The notes under the pieces are model-generated. The model made no database searches and was not told the origin of the DNA. It saw only the letters and a program-made list of their open reading frames with translations. A program made the position numbers and the translations under genes. Positions 5,303-6,684 of a DNA stretch of 6,684 nt are shown in pieces. The stretch's first letter is position 1. The number at the start of each line of letters is the position of its first letter. The stretch comes from Acidobacteria bacterium AH-259-G07 (GTDB lineage Bacteria > Acidobacteriota > UBA6911 > RPQK01 > JADFOI01): contig JALLON010000144.1 in assembly GCA_027717925.1 (NCBI GenBank), forward strand, positions 1 to 6,684. The letters are read 5' to 3'.

Positions 5303-6684
5303 TACACCTTTCGAGTCCTCGTCTTGGCTGCGCTGTAGGCCTGATACCAGGTCGAATCCGCGCCTCCACCCGTGCGGCGCACAATCACATCGATCAGGAA
5401 GGGTCGCCCCTCACGCGTTGCGGCGATTCCCCGTCGCAGCGCCGGGCGGAGATCGAGCGAACTCTCAGCTCGAATACCCTCGATACCCTGGCTCTGGGCC
5501 AGTTTCACAAAGTCAATGTCCGGATCACCCAAATACATACCACAAAACCGATTCGTCGCTTTCATCTTGCCGCTGTAACCAAAATAAGCTCTGCGCACGG
5601 TCTGATAGTTGCGGTTATTGCAGACCACCGTCAGGACGGGAATCTCATAACGTGCCTGGGTCCAGAAACCGGATGCGCTGTACATGACCGAGCCATCACC
5701 GATACTGCACACCACCTGGCGCTCGGGAGCGGCCAGCTTGGCGCCTGCCGCCGCGCCCACACCCCATCCCAGGCCGGCACCTGAATTGGAGAGCCACATC
5801 TTTTCGTTCTCACGAAAACCCGTGGAATAGAACTGATTGGAGCCGGTTAGGTTCTCGCTCACCAAAATTGCGTCTTTGTCCAGTTCTTCCTCCAAGGCCC
5901 AGCCGAGTTCGTCCGGATGGACTGGTGAGAGACCAACATGGGCTTTATCAATCTCAAATCGACGCGGCTTGAGCTCTGAACGGCCGTCAGCGATCTTAGC
6001 CAATCGCTCTTGCGTGGCCATACTTTTGACTGCTTCAATCAGTGCACCAAGCGTCTGCTTCACGCTGGCCACCAGCGCAAGGTCAAACGGGTTATTGCGT
6101 CCGATCCCGGCAGTATTGAGGCCGGCACGCACAACTGTGGTGTCTTCTCCATATAGGGGGCCACCCGGAATTCTTCCTCTTCCCACCCCAAGGTCCGAAG
6201 CCCCGAAATTGAGAATCAGGTCTCGCCCTTTGCTGGAGAATCGTCCCGTGAAGAGGCCATGGCGGCGGGGAAAACTGTGGTAAGCCGTGAAGCCATCCTC
6301 AGAAACGGGAATGGCCAGCAATTCAGCCAGTTCCAAGGCCTCTGGCTGGGCATGATACTTTGTGACTTCGTCACCCAGAAAGAGCAGCGGTGAGCGGGAC
6401 GCCAACAGGAGCTTGGCAACCCGCATAATTTGATCCTGATCGGGCGGAATATTGCTGGGAATCATAAAGTGCCGGCGGGTGTAGATATCAGCGGTGACGC
6501 CGCTTTTCTCCAATGCGTAATTTGGAATGGCCAGGTAGACGGGGCCGCCCGGGGCAGTCGACGCCACTTTGAAAGCGCGCCGCAGCATCACGGGAATGCC
6601 GGCGGCATCATGTGCTTCCCATGAGATTTTTGTGAACTGGCGATTGACTTCCTTCTGGTCAAACCCGGGGCGCGCGCCGAGCCG
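5302..6684 (-). CDS. ThDP-dependent enzyme, acetolactate synthase / benzoylformate decarboxylase superfamily (5'-truncated)
   Basis: The frame is open from the right edge to TAA at 5304-5302, giving 460 visible residues; the N-terminal part of the pyrimidine-binding domain, including the catalytic Glu, lies outside. Visible residues 1-60 are the end of that domain (FDQKEVNRQFTKISWEA, then APGGPVYLAIP). About 75-225 is the central Rossmann-like domain (SPLLFLGDE near 98-106, DLILNFGASDLG near 155-166). About 255-440 is the pyrophosphate-binding domain. It has GDGS at 329-332 and NN at 356-357, the expected GDG-X(24-27)-NN Mg/ThDP motif. LSNSGAGLGWGVGAAAGAKL just before it is typical of the family. 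These enzymes decarboxylate or ligate 2-keto acids; which one cannot be decided here. A GTG at 6591 is internal, since homologous-looking sequence continues upstream to the edge. It lies upstream of the methyltransferase-cytochrome-propeller cluster, separated by 357 bases, so co-transcription is uncertain. Confidence 0.9.
   Translation of the reverse strand, partial: RLGARPGFDQKEVNRQFTKISWEAHDAAGIPVMLRRAFKVASTAPGGPVYLAIPNYALEKSGVTADIYTRRHFMIPSNIPPDQDQIMRVAKLLLASRSPLLFLGDEVTKYHAQPEALELAELLAIPVSEDGFTAYHSFPRRHGLFTGRFSSKGRDLILNFGASDLGVGRGRIPGGPLYGEDTTVVRAGLNTAGIGRNNPFDLALVASVKQTLGALIEAVKSMATQERLAKIADGRSELKPRRFEIDKAHVGLSPVHPDELGWALEEELDKDAILVSENLTGSNQFYSTGFRENEKMWLSNSGAGLGWGVGAAAGAKLAAPERQVVCSIGDGSVMYSASGFWTQARYEIPVLTVVCNNRNYQTVRRAYFGYSGKMKATNRFCGMYLGDPDIDFVKLAQSQGIEGIRAESSLDLRPALRRGIAATREGRPFLIDVIVRRTGGGADSTWYQAYSAAKTRTRKV

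Noticed and set aside
4962..5384. 140-codon minus-strand ORF spanning the ThDP gene end and the gap
   Set aside because: Its first part overlaps the ThDP C-terminus in another frame, the rest has unbiased low-complexity composition, and the start has no ribosome site. The 49-codon ORF in a different frame looks more protein-like.
1..6684. CRISPR array, tRNA/rRNA or insertion sequence
   Set aside because: I saw no regularly spaced direct repeats, cloverleaf, transposase motif or terminal inverted repeats with target duplications.

Overview
All convincing genes in this window lie on the minus strand, so transcription runs from right to left. Base composition is moderate in GC. The gene content suggests a heterotrophic bacterium of the Acidobacteriota or of the Planctomycetota/Verrucomicrobiota group. 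Those lineages are rich in exported sorbosone-dehydrogenase-like propellers and in membrane-anchored multi-haem proteins carrying PA14 domains. The assignment is an inference from domain style. No rRNA or other phylogenetic marker is present.

Layout, right to left. (i) 6684-5302: the C-terminal 460 residues of a thiamine-diphosphate (ThDP)-dependent enzyme of the acetolactate synthase / benzoylformate decarboxylase superfamily; its N-terminus lies outside the window. (ii) 5301-4945: a 357-base gap with several inverted repeats and a 49-codon ORF that looks like a signal peptide followed by the first residues of a secreted protein. (iii) 4944-4021: a class I SAM-dependent methyltransferase with an N-terminal export signal or anchor. 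(iv) 4007-1479: a membrane-anchored 842-residue protein with a PA14-like domain, five CXXCH haem c sites and an unassigned C-terminal beta-rich domain. (v) 1482 to the left edge: an exported beta-propeller of the sorbosone/glucose dehydrogenase type, cut by the window edge.

Genes iii-v look like one tightly packed operon. The methyltransferase and the cytochrome are 13 nt apart. The cytochrome stop and the propeller start overlap in a TTGA tetranucleotide. The cytochrome and the propeller both start at TTG, each 7 nt after a perfect GGAGG, within a 19-nt context that matches at 16 positions. The simplest reading is an extracytoplasmic oxidation module: the propeller binds and possibly oxidises a sugar- or alcohol-type substrate, and the multi-haem protein binds glycan through PA14 and carries electrons. 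The propeller and the haem domains are on separate, coupled genes. The methyltransferase's role is unknown, and the ThDP gene may belong to a separate transcription unit.

The items most worth a second look are the 49-aa orphan secreted-peptide ORF in the gap, the duplicated TTG start cassette, the atypical third haem domain, the unassigned C-terminal domain of the cytochrome, and a methyltransferase that appears to be exported.
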